34,802 bases of DNA from contig JAPLFS010000018.1 of the NCBI GenBank assembly GCA_026390555.1, forward strand, positions 1-34,802, given 5' to 3'. The notes below the pieces were generated by a model that did not search any database, was not told the origin of the DNA, and saw nothing but the letters and a program-made list of their open reading frames with translations. The DNA is from Pseudomonadota bacterium. GTDB lineage: Bacteria; Bdellovibrionota_C; UBA2361; OMII01. Position 1 is the stretch's first letter. The number at the start of each line of letters is the position of its first letter. Both the position numbers and the translations under genes were made by a program. Below are positions 8,233 to 15,861 of the stretch, in pieces.

Positions 8233-9160
8233 CCTGCACCTTGGAAATTATCTAGGAGCGCTGCGCCCGGCGCTTGAGTTAAGCAAAACTTACGACTGCT
8301 TATACTTTATTGCCGATATGCACTCGCTCACAAGCAATCGTGATCCTGCGGCGCTTGCCTCTCAGACCCTCGATCAGGTCGCAACTTGGTTAGCCTTAGG
8401 ACTCGATGTTGAAAAGCATATCCTCTTTAGACAGTCGGACGTTACAACCGTAACGGAGCTAATGTGGTACCTAAGTTGCGTGACCGGGCTCGGGCTACTT
8501 GAGAAAGCGCACGCCTACAAAGATGCCGCGGCGCAAGGGAACGAGGTCAGCCACGGAGTCTTTGCCTATCCGGTGTTGATGGCGGCCGATATCTTGCTAT
8601 ACGAACCGGATCTTGTACCGGTCGGCAAAGATCAAAAGCAACATGTCGAGATGGCGCGTGATATGGCGGGCTCCCTGAATGCCATCTACGGGGATCTCCT
8701 AAAGCTACCACAGCCGATAATTAACGAGCAGGTCATGATCATCCCTGGCCTCGATGGTAGGAAGATGTCGAAGTCATACAACAACGAGATCCCGCTCTTC
8801 TGCGAGGAGCCCGTGCTGCGCAAGAAGGTCATGTCGATTAAAACTGATTCCACGCCCCTTGAGGAGCCTAAGATCCTTAAGGGGACCCTAGTCGGTGATC
8901 TCTACGCTCTTTTTGGTACAGGACAGCAATATGAAGATTTAAGCTCACGTCTTCAAAACGGTGGGCTGGGGTGGGGGCACGCTAAGGAGGAGCTTTTTGT
9001 CGTGATTAATGAGCATCTGCGCGAGACGCGCGCCAGGTATATGGAGCTACGGCGTGATGAAGAGGCTCTCAAAGCGACCCTGCGTATGGGGGCTGAAAAG
9101 GCGCGCACTATAGCTAACGCTACATTACACCGCGTGAGATATGCGCTCGGATTCAGATAA
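8183..9160 (+). CDS. trpS: Tryptophanyl-tRNA synthetase
   Basis: This class Ic aminoacyl-tRNA synthetase has 325 residues, the normal bacterial length, and attaches tryptophan to tRNA-Trp in the cytoplasm. Its HIGH-equivalent is TGNLHLGN (15-22) and KMSKS is at 194-198 in GRKMSKSYNN. Other landmarks are ADMHSLTS, AYPVLMAADILLY, VPVGKDQKQHVEMARD and the typical C-terminal helix with GAEKARTIANATL. The ATG lies inside the 3' end of mqnC (50-bp overlap) and the stop lies inside the next gene (20-bp overlap). The three genes are therefore co-transcribed and probably translationally coupled. Confidence 0.97.
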   Translation: MTTSKKRALTGLRATGNLHLGNYLGALRPALELSKTYDCLYFIADMHSLTSNRDPAALASQTLDQVATWLALGLDVEKHILFRQSDVTTVTELMWYLSCVTGLGLLEKAHAYKDAAAQGNEVSHGVFAYPVLMAADILLYEPDLVPVGKDQKQHVEMARDMAGSLNAIYGDLLKLPQPIINEQVMIIPGLDGRKMSKSYNNEIPLFCEEPVLRKKVMSIKTDSTPLEEPKILKGTLVGDLYALFGTGQQYEDLSSRLQNGGLGWGHAKEELFVVINEHLRETRARYMELRRDEEALKATLRMGAEKARTIANATLHRVRYALGFR

Positions 9161-10031
9161 GCATTTAGTGGGCCTTGCACCTGCTACGTGGCGCGCCCAA
9201 AAAGCTGCACACCTTGCAAGGGTAAGGGAGTGGACCACGGCAAGAACGGCACGTGCTGGGCGAGCAATCTCGCACCCAGTCTACGACTTTCTTTTTGAGT
9301 ACTATTCATTTCGTCCAGCGCACCTTGAGCGTTGGAGCCCTGGGGCTGATGTTATCCTTGAAGGATGCTCCAGTTCGGAGCTTGATTGGCCCAATGATGC
9401 GCTAGCAACGGAAACGGGCTGGACAATTCCATCAAGCTCATTTCCAAGCCACAGGCACCGTTTTATAGATTGGGGGATTCGCTACCTAAGCGGTATCGCG
9501 GAGCGTCCACCCCTTTACTCCTGCTTTGGGCTGCATGAGTGGGCGATGGTATATAAGAGCGATCAGCCGCGACATAGCAAGGTACCGCTGCGACTTAGCT
9601 CGCAGGAGATCTCCCTGGTTGTTGAGGGCGCTGGACTTCGTTGTACGCACTACGACGCCTTTCGCTTCTTTACCCCTAAGGCTGTGCCCCTTAACAAGAC
9701 ACCCCTTACGCGAGAAGTGACCTCTGATTTTGATCAACGTGGCTGTATTCATGTAACGATGGATCTCTATAAATTTGCGCATAAGATCTCCCCGTGGTGT
9801 CCAAGTGATCTAGTAGCCGATGCGTTTCTGCTGGCAGCCGATGCACGTTCTATCGATATGCGGGCCAGCCCCTACGACCTACGTAACCTTGGCTTTGAGC
9901 CGATCCAGATCGAAACACCGCAGGGACGGGAGGAGTATGTTAAGGAACAACGCAGGCTCTCGGACCTTGCGACACCCATTCGCACACGGTTACTTGAGGT
10001 TTATCGCTCACTCCTGGTGATCAGAGCCTAG
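9141..10031 (+). CDS. Conserved protein of the family commonly annotated '3-methyladenine DNA glycosylase'
   Basis: This 296-residue protein matches from memory a family seen often in actinobacteria: HPVYDFLFEYYSFRPAHLERW (47-67), CFGLHEWAMVY, LRCTHYDAFRFFTP, GCIHVTMDLYKFAHKISP, SDLVADAFLLA and DMRASPYDLRNLGFEPI. Databases label the family 3-methyladenine DNA glycosylase, a base-excision repair activity. I know of no direct experimental support, and I cannot see a helix-hairpin-helix or AAG-type active site. The many conserved His, Asp and Glu residues suggest an enzyme. It overlaps trpS by 20 bp, so it is expressed with mqnC-trpS. Confidence 0.75.
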   Translation: MRSDSDKHLVGLAPATWRAQKAAHLARVREWTTARTARAGRAISHPVYDFLFEYYSFRPAHLERWSPGADVILEGCSSSELDWPNDALATETGWTIPSSSFPSHRHRFIDWGIRYLSGIAERPPLYSCFGLHEWAMVYKSDQPRHSKVPLRLSSQEISLVVEGAGLRCTHYDAFRFFTPKAVPLNKTPLTREVTSDFDQRGCIHVTMDLYKFAHKISPWCPSDLVADAFLLAADARSIDMRASPYDLRNLGFEPIQIETPQGREEYVKEQRRLSDLATPIRTRLLEVYRSLLVIRA

Positions 10032-10050
10032 TCGGTAGATCTACTTATCC

Positions 10051-10078
10051 CGGGGTTAATAGTTGTGAAATAACCCCG
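10051..10078. terminator. Strong GC-rich hairpin after the mqnC-trpS operon
   Basis: CGGGGTTA at 10051-10058 pairs perfectly with TAACCCCG at 10071-10078 around a 12-nt loop. The hairpin lies 20 bp after the stop of the glycosylase-like gene and before the GT87-like gene. It has the position of a terminator but no immediate T-tract, so termination by this hairpin alone is uncertain. Confidence 0.45.
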
Positions 10079-10115
10079 CTACAGGCCTCATTATTTCTGA
10101 TATCTTCAAGCGAAT

Positions 10116-11336
10116 ATGCGCTCAATTGCACTGAAACTCATCGCTCTGCTTGTTTTCGCTTGCCTGAGCTACTATGCAACAACCTATGTAACCGAAGATG
10201 ATCTTATTGATCTGAAAATTTATCTCTATAGTGCCGAGCGCCTCAGTCGAGGTGAGCCTATCTATAATGTTCGCTATGCATTTCCCCTACGCGCTACAGA
10301 TTTTGAATTGCAATACCTCTACCCTCCAGCCCTTGCCGCACTCCTCGCCCCATTAGTAAGTATCTCCACTACGATAATAACTCCGATAATAACTCCGATA
10401 ATCATATTCGTCTGGCAATGCGGGAGCATAATCGCCCTCGCTTTAACGGCATATATGCTTGCACAGTTGCTATCTGGGTACTTAGGTACAGGCCGATCAC
10501 CAGCAAACAGCTACGTCTTATTCTTACTCCTAGCACTGTGGCCCCCTACACTTTACGGCATTGCGTGGGGTCAAGTGAACGCTTTTATCCTGGCCCTATT
10601 GGTCGGCGCTGCATTTTTTACCTCGAAACGACGAGACCGCCTAGCAGGACTGTCTCTAGGTCTTGCAATCGCCCTCAAGGCAACCCCTGCAATCCTGATT
10701 GTGCCATTTATAGTAAACAAGCGCTGGCGGGCGCTCTTTTATTGCTGCTTGGGAGCGCTGGCTGCTCATCTTCCCCTCATGCTGTATCCAAACGGTCTTG
10801 CAACGATCCAGAGCTTTCTGAGTACAGTAGGCGAGATAGCCGCAGGGCAGGTAGTTAAGGATCCCTTCTACGACTACTCACTACGTCACTTTGCGCCGTT
10901 CTTTGTTGATGCACCGGCGACGCTTTTTTTGGTGTTTTCACTCTCTCTCATAACCGCATATCTAGTGCTACTGTTTCGCATGTCGCGCCTACCCGTTAAT
11001 GGCGCACCGCAATCGTTATCACACGATCTTCTGTGTGCTTTCCAGCTCCTTAGCGGTATCCCAATCATGATCATTACCTCCCCCCTTGTTTGGTTTCATC
11101 ACTTAGTTTGGCTCTTTCCGCCCTTGGCAGCAGTAATGTTTTTGGGCAAGACCCCCTTTATTCGTGGATCCGGGCGGCTGATATATATCATTTTAGCCCC
11201 TTTGTTATATGTGCACGTATTTATTCGCCACTGGGAGCAGCCTGGAGAGTGGATTATCAAAACACTCCCGCTAGTCCTCTCTGTAATGACATTTTTTTTG
11301 CTGGCAAAGCTTATTACACGTCACCGCACCGAGTAG
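10116..11336 (+). CDS. GT87-like (DUF2029) polytopic membrane glycosyltransferase
   Basis: This 406-residue membrane protein has about ten hydrophobic segments and the pattern of the GT87/PimE-like family. The first loop carries DLIDLKIYLYSAERLSRGEP, with acidic residues at the position of the catalytic aspartate. Next come YLYPPALAALLAPL, GIAWGQVNAFILAL and RRDRLAGLSLGLAIALKATP. These enzymes transfer mannose or similar sugars from polyprenyl-phosphate donors outside the cytoplasmic membrane. The acceptor is unknown. A 12-bp tandem repeat in the coding sequence (10372-10402) gives the repeated peptide IITPIITPII within a membrane segment. It ends 11 bp from convergent trmJ. Confidence 0.8.
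   Translation: MRSIALKLIALLVFACLSYYATTYVTEDDLIDLKIYLYSAERLSRGEPIYNVRYAFPLRATDFELQYLYPPALAALLAPLVSISTTIITPIITPIIIFVWQCGSIIALALTAYMLAQLLSGYLGTGRSPANSYVLFLLLALWPPTLYGIAWGQVNAFILALLVGAAFFTSKRRDRLAGLSLGLAIALKATPAILIVPFIVNKRWRALFYCCLGALAAHLPLMLYPNGLATIQSFLSTVGEIAAGQVVKDPFYDYSLRHFAPFFVDAPATLFLVFSLSLITAYLVLLFRMSRLPVNGAPQSLSHDLLCAFQLLSGIPIMIITSPLVWFHHLVWLFPPLAAVMFLGKTPFIRGSGRLIYIILAPLLYVHVFIRHWEQPGEWIIKTLPLVLSVMTFFLLAKLITRHRTE
10372..10402 (+). repeat. In-frame 12-bp tandem repeat inside the GT87-like gene
   Basis: The unit CGATAATAACTC occurs two and a half times in tandem (10372-10383, 10384-10395, then CGATAAT), encoding repeats of I-I-T-P in a hydrophobic segment. The perfect copies point to recent slippage. 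Because the unit is a multiple of three, copy-number change would keep the frame. Confidence 0.85.
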
Positions 11337-11347
11337 CTGCTAAATAG

Positions 11348-12100
11348 TTACGGCAACGCCTTATAAATCTGGCCAAATAATCCGGTCAATATCTTTAGCT
11401 CGCGCGTTGATAGCCTGCCTCGACGGGTAACGTTAATCAGAAGATCTCGCACATGTTGCGGTGCGTGTTCATTGAGAAACCCTACGTCCTCTGAAACTCT
11501 AAGCACCATATCGGTAAAGTTCTCAAGTTGTGCACTCGTTGGCCAATCGTCATGAAGTGGGCCAATAACATCTTGCTTGCTGCTACGCAGGGCATAGAGC
11601 GCTAGGAGCACCGCTTGCGCCAAGTTGTATGAGCGATTCCCTGCTGCTGACGGTATGCGGACTAGAAACTGACAGAGTGGAAAATGCTCCCTACGGAGCC
11701 CCACCTCCTCGGAGCCAAAAACTAAGGCGATCGTTCGATGCGGGCCATCTACAAGCGAGCCCGTCCACTCACTTAAGAGTCGTTGCGGAGTGCGGTGGCG
11801 TCCACTATCAGAGGCAAAGCCTACAACCTCGTGCGCGTCGGCTACGGCTTCTCTCAGTAGATCAAAGCGCGCGGCGTTATCAATTACATCACAACCCCAA
11901 CACGAGACCCCCCGCGCCATCTCAGGGTCAAAGCGCTCAGGCGCCACTAGGCGCAGCTCCTTTACATCCAGATTGCTCATGGCACGCGCCACTGCGCCGA
12001 TATTTCTAGCATCCTTGGGCTCTACAAGGACCACAATTATGCGTGGCCCCTGCTCTTTCGGGCTAAGATCGCCGTATCCTGGTAACTCTCTATCTTTCAT
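11348..12100 (-). CDS. trmJ: SPOUT RNA 2'-O-methyltransferase, TrmJ-like
   Basis: This 250-residue protein carries the SpoU/TrmH knot motifs: EPKDARNIGAVARAMSN (27-43), IALVFGSEEVGL (124-135) and IPSAAGNRSYNLAQAV (149-164). TrmJ methylates the 2'-OH of nucleotide 32 in several tRNAs, using SAM bound in the C-terminal knot. The conserved N-terminal arginine/asparagine block and about 90 extra C-terminal helical residues match TrmJ length better than TrmL or TrmH. It is divergent from the roxA-like gene across a near-perfect inverted repeat that appears to carry both promoters. Confidence 0.85.
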   Translation of the reverse strand: MKDRELPGYGDLSPKEQGPRIIVVLVEPKDARNIGAVARAMSNLDVKELRLVAPERFDPEMARGVSCWGCDVIDNAARFDLLREAVADAHEVVGFASDSGRHRTPQRLLSEWTGSLVDGPHRTIALVFGSEEVGLRREHFPLCQFLVRIPSAAGNRSYNLAQAVLLALYALRSSKQDVIGPLHDDWPTSAQLENFTDMVLRVSEDVGFLNEHAPQHVRDLLINVTRRGRLSTRELKILTGLFGQIYKALP

Positions 12101-12113
12101 CTCTAGTAACTAG

Positions 12114-12180
12114 TCAGCATAAACTAAGGACGACCGCACACGTAGATGCTATGTATGCGCTCATCCTTAGTTTATACTGA
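12114..12180. promoter_or_regulatory. Mirror-image divergent promoter/operator between trmJ and the roxA-like gene
   Basis: Positions 12114-12130 and 12164-12180 form an inverted repeat of 17 bp with one mismatch; 12119-12130 and 12164-12175 (TCCTTAGTTTAT on the outward strand) are perfect. Reading outward, each arm contains a -10-like hexamer: TATACT at 12173-12178 toward roxA and TATGCT (12121-12116) toward trmJ. Predicted start sites lie only a few bases before each ATG. The symmetry suggests a shared regulator or co-regulated divergent promoters. Confidence 0.6.
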
Positions 12181-12190
12181 ATGGTTACAT

Positions 12191-13372
12191 ATGAGCAAAA
12201 TACCAAATATTAAATGGCCCATTCTCGGAAAGCTCTCTCAACGTGAGTTTTTAAGTCGCTACTGGCAGAAACGTCCCCTTTTGATGAAGCGCGCGCTTTA
12301 TCCCTTCCCGGACGTGATCACCCCAGAGGAGGTGGCTGGCATGAGCTGTGACGAGCGTGTTGAATCGCGCTTAATCATGGAGAAGGGGGGGCGTCACCCG
12401 TGGGAGCTTAAGCGCGGGCCCTTTAAGCCCGCAATGTTTAAGAAGCTCCCGAAGAGCCACTGGACCATCCTGGTAAACGGCGCTGACCGATTTGTCCCAA
12501 CCCTTAACGGATTTCTTGACCATTTCTCGTTCATCCCATTCTGGCGCATGGATGACATCATGGTGAGCTACGCTGATGACAAGGGAAACGTCGGGGCACA
12601 CGTTGATAACTTCGATGTATTTCTAGTTCAAGCAGCAGGTAAACGTGAGTGGAGGATCGAGAGTCAGCCGATCTTAAAGGATGATTTTATTCCCGATCTG
12701 CCGGTCAGGCTCCTTAAGAAATTTAAGCCCACTCATAAATGGGTGCTTGAGCCCGGTGATATACTCTATCTGCCGCCCCGTTTTCCGCACCACGGAATTG
12801 CACGCGGTAATGGCTGCATGACGATCTCGGTTGGATTTCGAGCGCCTAGCACGAGCGAGCTAATTAACAACGTAGTGGCGAGCGCCCTTTCTCAGATTGA
12901 TGAGACCGTTAGATTCTCGGACCCTGATTTAAAAGCTCAGGCGCCGGGAGAGATCTCAAAATCTGCTATCAAGAAGATCTCCGCTTCAATTAAAGAGGCG
13001 CTGACTAATGAGAGTTTTATCGCTGATTGGCTCGGTCGTTTTACAACTGAGCCGTACTGTGATGTAAAGCTTGAAGCTAACGCGTATCCCGTAACGCAAG
13101 CAAAGGTTGCCAAGGTTATTCGAGAGTCCGCCTTTATCGTACGCGCAGAGGGTTCAAGGCTCGCATTTGTGCGAAACAGTAAGACCGCCATCTCGCTCTT
13201 CGTTAACGGCGAGCGCCGAGAGCTTTCAGGCAAGGTCGCCCTGTGTGCTCAGATCCTGGCCGATCGAATTATCGTGCCGGTAGGTGACATAATTTCGCTC
13301 TTAAATGACGGGCAGGTGCAGCAACTCTTTGTGAATCTATTGAGTACTGGTGCTGTTGTGCTTGAGGAATAA
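12191..13372 (+). CDS. RoxA-like cupin ribosomal oxygenase (YcfD/L16 arginine hydroxylase family)
   Basis: This JmjC-type 2-oxoglutarate/Fe(II) dioxygenase has 393 residues from ATG 12191. RoxA/YcfD hydroxylates an arginine of ribosomal protein L16 (uL16). The iron ligands are visible: H137-x-D139 in GAHVDNFDVF and the distal histidine at H200/H201 in LYLPPRFPHHGIA. Family blocks include FLSRYWQKRPLLMKRA near the N-terminus and ADDKGNVGAHVDN. A winged-helix-like C-terminal region follows (about 230-393). The upstream ATG at 12146 would place the start inside the inverted-repeat promoter, so I choose 12191. The peptide substrate is inferred from family membership. Confidence 0.85.
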   Translation: MSKIPNIKWPILGKLSQREFLSRYWQKRPLLMKRALYPFPDVITPEEVAGMSCDERVESRLIMEKGGRHPWELKRGPFKPAMFKKLPKSHWTILVNGADRFVPTLNGFLDHFSFIPFWRMDDIMVSYADDKGNVGAHVDNFDVFLVQAAGKREWRIESQPILKDDFIPDLPVRLLKKFKPTHKWVLEPGDILYLPPRFPHHGIARGNGCMTISVGFRAPSTSELINNVVASALSQIDETVRFSDPDLKAQAPGEISKSAIKKISASIKEALTNESFIADWLGRFTTEPYCDVKLEANAYPVTQAKVAKVIRESAFIVRAEGSRLAFVRNSKTAISLFVNGERRELSGKVALCAQILADRIIVPVGDIISLLNDGQVQQLFVNLLSTGAVVLEE

Positions 13373-13413
13373 AGGCAGCACTACTAAAAGTGCAAAGCTG
13401 CCTACCACCATAT

Positions 13414-13722
13414 ATGGAGCTTATCGCCAAGCTTGACCTACCGGTGCTCGTAGTATCACTCCATTATCTAGGCAGTATTAATCACACCCTCCTTACTATT
13501 GAAGCTCTTCGTGCAAGGGGTGTCGCGATTATGGGCGTTGTTTTTAACGGAGCAGAGCTACCTGACTCTGAGCGTATTATCGAGCGCTTAGGGCAGGTGC
13601 ACATTATCGGCAGGATTCCAGAACTTGCAGAGCTCTCACCGGAGACTATTCGCTCAGTAGTTCCGCAGCTGAAGCTATACTATTTAACTAGTCAGGCCCG
13701 CTCAATAGGTCCCGGTTCATAG
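13414..13722 (+). pseudogene. bioD: Truncated dethiobiotin synthetase (bioD) C-terminal fragment
   Basis: The readable protein ELIAKLDLPVLVVSLHYLG, then INHTLLTIEALRARG and VVFNG, matches the second half of BioD, where the LG-INH-LLT signature and the downstream asparagine of the nucleotide-specificity strand lie. The first half, including the P-loop and the diaminopelargonate-binding residues, is absent: the preceding sequence is the 3' end of the roxA-like gene. The open frame extends upstream to a GTG at 13390. At about 100 residues versus the usual 220 or more it cannot be a working BioD. No other biotin genes are nearby. Confidence 0.7.
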
Positions 13723-13745
13723 GGTACAATCGGGAGAATGCTGCA

Positions 13746-13774
13746 TTTACACTGCGGTGATAATAGCTTACAAT
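13746..13774 (+). promoter_or_regulatory. Sigma-70-type promoter for the DUF4143 ATPase, near-leaderless
   Basis: TTTACA at 13746-13751 and TACAAT at 13769-13774 have the ideal 17-bp spacing. The predicted start site (about 13781) is only about 3 bp before the ATG at 13784, and there is no ribosome binding site, so the transcript would be essentially leaderless. Confidence 0.55.
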
Positions 13775-13783
13775 TTACCCACT

Positions 13784-14935
13784 ATGTATAATAGGCGGCT
13801 AACTGCTCCAAATCACTCGTTCTTTCTCTTTGGTCCGCGCGCCACAGGGAAAACAACATGGCTCCGTAACCAGGTATCAGCAAGCTTATGGGTAAATTTG
13901 CTGCTCGATGAAGAGCTTATTCCGATCCTTACCAGCCAAGTCCAATTTAGAGCTCAAGTGAATGCCCTACCAGCCGGGTCTTGGGTTGTCATCGACGAAG
14001 TACAGAAAGCACCCTCTCTCTTAAACCATATTCAGGATATCATCTCCCTACGTGGTGATGATATCCGTTTCGCGCTGAGTGGTTCGAGCGCGCGTAAGCT
14101 GCGGCGCATGAATGTTAACCTACTCGCCGGGCGCGTCATTCAGCGTAACTTCTTTCCCCTCACGTTTGCCGAACTCGGAGCTGAATATTCGCTAGAGTCA
14201 GCAATCACGACGGGGCTACTTCCTGGCATAGTGAACCAAAAGGAATTCGGCCCCGAGATGTTGGAAGCCTACGTCGCTACCTATCTCAAAGAAGAGATTC
14301 GCCAGGAGGCTCTCGTAAAAGATATCGCTTCGTTTACCCGCTTCCTTCGAATTGCCTCTATCATGAATGGGCAGCTACTTTCTTACACTAACGTCGCGCG
14401 TGATGCAGGTGTCGCGAGGAGCACTGTCGAAAGATATTTTGAGATCCTCGTCGACACACTCATCGCTACAATCGTCCCAGCTTGGCAGCCTCGTGCAAAG
14501 GTGCGCGAGGTCGCTCAGCCAAAGTTCTTTCTTTTTGATTGTGGCGTTGCTCGAGCACTACAGGGACTGATCCGTGATACTCCCCGAGAGTATGAAACCG
14601 GCGCATTACTCGAAACTCTCGTTTTGCATGAACTGAGAGCCGCAATTTCCTACTTAAACTGTGGCGGCGAAATCTACCACTGGAGAACAAGTGGCGGCTC
14701 AGAGATAGATTTTATTTGGCAAAGAGGTGAGCGTGTCATTGGCTTTGAGATCAAGTCATCGAGCCAGTGGCGCTCAGATTTCGGAAAGTCCCTGCGTCCC
14801 CTTCTTCACGAAAAGAAGCTCTCAAGAGGTATCGTTATCTTCCGGGGCAAAACTCCAACATTGCAAGAAGGCGTCGAAGGATTTCCGTTGTTGAACTTTC
14901 TTCAACTGCTCTGGAGTGGAGAGATTCTGAGGTAG
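13784..14935 (+). CDS. AAA-type ATPase with C-terminal DUF4143 (PD-(D/E)XK-like) domain
   Basis: This 383-residue protein has Walker A GPRATGKT (17-24), Walker B VVIDEVQ with D71/E72, and a sensor block ALSGSSARKL. It then has a winged-helix-like middle region (YTNVARDAGVARSTVERYFEIL) and a C-terminal DUF4143 domain with ETGALLETLVLHELRA, YHWRTSGGSEIDFIW and GFEIKSSS. That last domain resembles a PD-(D/E)XK nuclease fold: E and D in SEIDF, then EIK. The family is widespread, patchily distributed and functionally uncharacterised, with proposals in defence and toxin-antitoxin-like roles. I start at ATG 13784 because a promoter -10 lies just upstream; a GTG at 13757 is possible. It is probably an accessory gene. 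Confidence 0.85.
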   Translation: MYNRRLTAPNHSFFLFGPRATGKTTWLRNQVSASLWVNLLLDEELIPILTSQVQFRAQVNALPAGSWVVIDEVQKAPSLLNHIQDIISLRGDDIRFALSGSSARKLRRMNVNLLAGRVIQRNFFPLTFAELGAEYSLESAITTGLLPGIVNQKEFGPEMLEAYVATYLKEEIRQEALVKDIASFTRFLRIASIMNGQLLSYTNVARDAGVARSTVERYFEILVDTLIATIVPAWQPRAKVREVAQPKFFLFDCGVARALQGLIRDTPREYETGALLETLVLHELRAAISYLNCGGEIYHWRTSGGSEIDFIWQRGERVIGFEIKSSSQWRSDFGKSLRPLLHEKKLSRGIVIFRGKTPTLQEGVEGFPLLNFLQLLWSGEILR

Positions 14936-15004
14936 CAAAGCCACTCCAAACTTATCTAGAGGCCGCCGGTAACTATTCACTTGGTCAGACCAGTGTATCG
15001 CCCA

Positions 15005-15077
15005 CCTGAGCATTTATACCTAGCCGTTCTGGAGAACGGCGTTCCCAGCGCTTCGCCGCATCGTTATTCTATTGGGG
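15005..15077. repeat. Dispersed intergenic repeat, copy A
   Basis: The stretch beginning CCTGAGCATTTATACCTAGC and ending CCCAGCGCTTCGCC recurs at 22092-22217 and, in parts, at 31875-31925 and 32762-32866. This copy contains a perfect hairpin, GCCGTTCT-GG-AGAACGGC (15023-15040). It is followed directly by the start of another unit (GCATCGTTATTCTATTGGGG, 15058-15077), suggesting that units can be arranged in tandem. It lies after the DUF4143 ATPase gene. Confidence 0.75.
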
Positions 15078-15102
15078 TAGTTATTGAACACCTATGCTGA
15101 CT

Positions 15103-15861
15103 CTACGCCATCATAGCGCGCAGCTGACTGACAATACGTGGGACCCCCTCACTAGCTATCGTCTGCACAACATGAAAGGTCTCGTCGGCTAATCCAGAAG
15201 GGTTTGGATCGACTACAAACTTCGTAGACTCAAACGGCACATGATCTACCAAGCTTGCCGCCGGATAGACCTCTAGTGATGTTCCAACTACGATAAAGAA
15301 ATCGGCGCTCTTTGCGACCTCAATGGCGCGCTCCATCAGCGGCACCGCCTCACCGAACCAAACTACGTGCGGACGAAGCTGTGAGCCCTCCTCACACCGA
15401 TCTCCAAGCTCGATATCGGTCGTGCAATCGCGCAGTAGCTTTTCATTGCGAGAGCTGCGTGCCTTCATAATCTCGCCGTGCAGGTGGATAACCTCGCTAC
15501 TTCCGGCGCGCTCGTGCAGATCGTCGATATTTTGCGTAATAATCGTAACCTTAAAGAGGCTTTCAAGCTCCTTGAGCGCTAGGTGCGCTGCGTTCGGCTT
15601 AGAAGCCTGTATCGAACGACGCCGCTTGTTGTAAAAGCGCAAGACCTGCCCCGGATCACGTCGCCAACCCTCTGGAGTTGCGATCTGTGATATCTGCATC
15701 CCCTCCCATAAACCACCACTGCCACGAAAGACGCCTAGGCCGCTCTCTGCGCTTATGCCAGCACCGGATAGTACAACAACGTGGCGATCTCGCACTCTAT
15801 ATGCCTCTTGTCTGAAATAGAAGAATTTAGGCGATCGTAAGATCCTTACAGAGGTACACAT
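15103..15861 (-). CDS. cobB: Sirtuin NAD-dependent protein deacylase, CobB type
   Basis: This 252-residue class III sirtuin removes acyl groups from lysine side chains using NAD+. Landmarks are GAGISAES (33-40), Y77-x2-R80 in FYNKR (the acyl-specificity pair of CobB/SIRT5-like desuccinylases), QNIDDLH (110-116), the catalytic H128 in IHLHGE, and RPHVVWFGE. The zinc module is eroded: the first cysteine pair is gone (KARSSRN where KxRC is usual) and only C146 and C156 remain in that segment. The N-terminal arginine- and aromatic-rich extension resembles enterobacterial CobB. It overlaps the 3' end of fbaB by 35 bp and is probably expressed with it. Confidence 0.9.
   Translation of the reverse strand: MCTSVRILRSPKFFYFRQEAYRVRDRHVVVLSGAGISAESGLGVFRGSGGLWEGMQISQIATPEGWRRDPGQVLRFYNKRRRSIQASKPNAAHLALKELESLFKVTIITQNIDDLHERAGSSEVIHLHGEIMKARSSRNEKLLRDCTTDIELGDRCEEGSQLRPHVVWFGEAVPLMERAIEVAKSADFFIVVGTSLEVYPAASLVDHVPFESTKFVVDPNPSGLADETFHVVQTIASEGVPRIVSQLRAMMA

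Noticed and set aside
10051-10078. Riboswitch or T-box upstream of the GT87-like gene
   Set aside because: Only a simple hairpin is visible, with no conserved aptamer features.
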